Source of the DNA: Deltaproteobacteria bacterium
Lineage (GTDB): Bacteria; Desulfobacterota; Desulfobacteria; Desulfobacterales; SURF-15
Length of the DNA: 64,000 nucleotides
Assembly: GCA_019309565.1 (NCBI GenBank)
Contig: JAFDFZ010000001.1
Span: 34,776 to 98,775 of the forward strand
Reading direction: 5' to 3'
The position numbers were made by a program, and so were the translations under genes. How positions within the stretch are numbered: position 1 is the stretch's first letter; every line of letters begins with the position of its first letter. Positions 63,513 through 64,000 of the stretch are shown in pieces. The notes beneath the pieces are model-generated. The model had not been told where the DNA came from and did no database searches. It saw only the letters and a program-made list of their open reading frames with translations.

Positions 63513-63550
63513 AAAAGCAGCTCTTTAAGAACCAGGCTGCTTTTGGTACC
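63513..63550 (+). terminator. Terminator-like hairpin in a leader region
   Basis: AAAAGCAGC (63513-63521) pairs perfectly with GCTGCTTTT (63536-63544) around a 14-base loop. The T-run is part of the stem and the following bases are TTGG-poor, so termination strength is uncertain. It lies 140 bases before the secreted-protein gene. Confidence 0.4.
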
Positions 63551-63686
63551 GATCGCAAGACTTATTTACCTTTCATAATGCTCAATTGATGCAAGGTCGA
63601 GATTGATCTGCATATGATTTATTTTGCCGGCATATCGTAGAGTTTGTGTATTTTCGTGATTTAACCCATATGAAAAGGGGGATGTC

Positions 63687-64000
63687 ATGAGAATAGAAGC
63701 AAGGGGTGTAATATGTCTTCTGACCTTATTTATCATCTTTATTCAACCTGTTTACAGCCAGCCTGGCAATCCCATTTCAACCAATGGAGATTTTACAGTT
63801 GGCTGTTATGCCGGAGGCGGTGGTGAGCACTTTTTAAGCGGCAAGGTAGATGAGATCAGGCTTTCAAACATTGCGCGATCCAATGCATGGATAAAAGCCA
63901 CATATTATTCGAATAGTGATAATTTAATCATTTACGGTTCAGTTCAGGACACAAGCCCGCCTGCTGTAGTAGACAGTCTTGTGGTAAACGGAGAAGCAGA
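63687..64000 (+). CDS. Secreted protein with truncated LamG-like tail, 3'-partial
   Basis: ATG 63687 follows a GGGGG run by about 7 bases. A signal peptide (hydrophobic ICLLTLFIIFIQPVY) leads directly into SGKVDEIRLSNIARS and AWIKATYY, the terminal strands of LamG/concanavalin-like domains. The roughly 120 residues that should precede them are missing. The frame is open at the window end, continuing into a DTSPPAVVDSLVV linker typical of Ig-like repeats. It is probably an extracellular surface or matrix protein. The abrupt join suggests an internal deletion. Confidence 0.7.
   Translation, partial: MRIEARGVICLLTLFIIFIQPVYSQPGNPISTNGDFTVGCYAGGGGEHFLSGKVDEIRLSNIARSNAWIKATYYSNSDNLIIYGSVQDTSPPAVVDSLVVNGEA

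Larger units (their letters stand above)
62998..63686. other. Long non-coding region upstream of a secreted-protein gene
   Basis: This roughly 690-base stretch has no convincing coding frame. It holds a possible promoter (TTGACT 63102-63107, 17 bases, TACAGA 63125-63130), a possible structured RNA (63222-63320), and a terminator-like hairpin (63513-63544). It probably serves as a long 5' leader for the gene at 63687. Confidence 0.5.

Noticed and set aside
1..64000. CRISPR array, prophage or complete insertion sequence
   Set aside because: No spaced direct-repeat array, integrase, transposase or phage structural gene was seen.

Overview
The window looks like a chromosomal segment of an anaerobic Gram-negative bacterium, most likely a Desulfobacterota (deltaproteobacterial, sulfate-reducer-type) genome. 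The reasons are a DUF39 homocysteine-biosynthesis protein, a four-subunit 2-oxoacid:ferredoxin oxidoreductase, an anaerobic sulfatase-maturase-type radical SAM enzyme, a complete KDO/Lpt outer-membrane gene set, and a sigma-54 gene inside an lptABC-rpoN-hpf-ptsN cluster. The taxonomic call is inference; no rRNA gene is present.

Region 1 to 14 kb is accessory. It holds a 5'-truncated asparagine-synthase-like gene, a secreted protein of unknown function, a secreted subtilisin-like protease, a PilZ protein, a secreted pectate-lyase-like protein, a methyltransferase-like protein, several small or secreted orphans, and a truncated nuclease-like gene among decayed fragments. The protease and the lyase share the same repeated beta-sandwich and Ig-like modules. 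Region 13.8 to 20.2 kb is a minus-strand nucleotide-sugar block (manC, a DegT-type aminotransferase, galE, a second PilZ gene, gmd, fcl) giving GDP-mannose, GDP-fucose and UDP-galactose-type donors for extracellular polysaccharide or O-antigen.

Region 20.2 to 32.6 kb is core metabolism: dnaE and guaB, a YciO-type gene, then korDABC-hisC-cmk-rpsA reading leftward. Good divergent sigma-70-type promoters separate korD from a DUF1343 (NamZ-like) muramidase gene. That gene begins a rightward run through RNase H, PlsB, a fused MurU-AmgK-type enzyme and a plant-type DapB. NamZ plus MurU-AmgK suggests salvage of N-acetylmuramic acid into UDP-MurNAc.

A hybrid histidine kinase and a radical SAM/SPASM/SEC-C protein follow. 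Next is a leftward block of M23 peptidase, DUF39, thpR, recA and alaS. From 52.7 kb a rightward block runs kdsA-kdsC-lptC-lptA-lptB-rpoN-hpf-ptsN, an internal terminator, rapZ, an EIIA-Man-type gene, rimI, gap, tpiA and secG, ending with tRNA-Leu(GAG) and a strong terminator. The window closes in a secreted protein with a truncated LamG-like tail, preceded by a roughly 700-base non-coding stretch that may hold a structured leader RNA. Several intergenic inverted or tandem repeats (7.3, 45.1 and 52.4 kb) look like dispersed elements.
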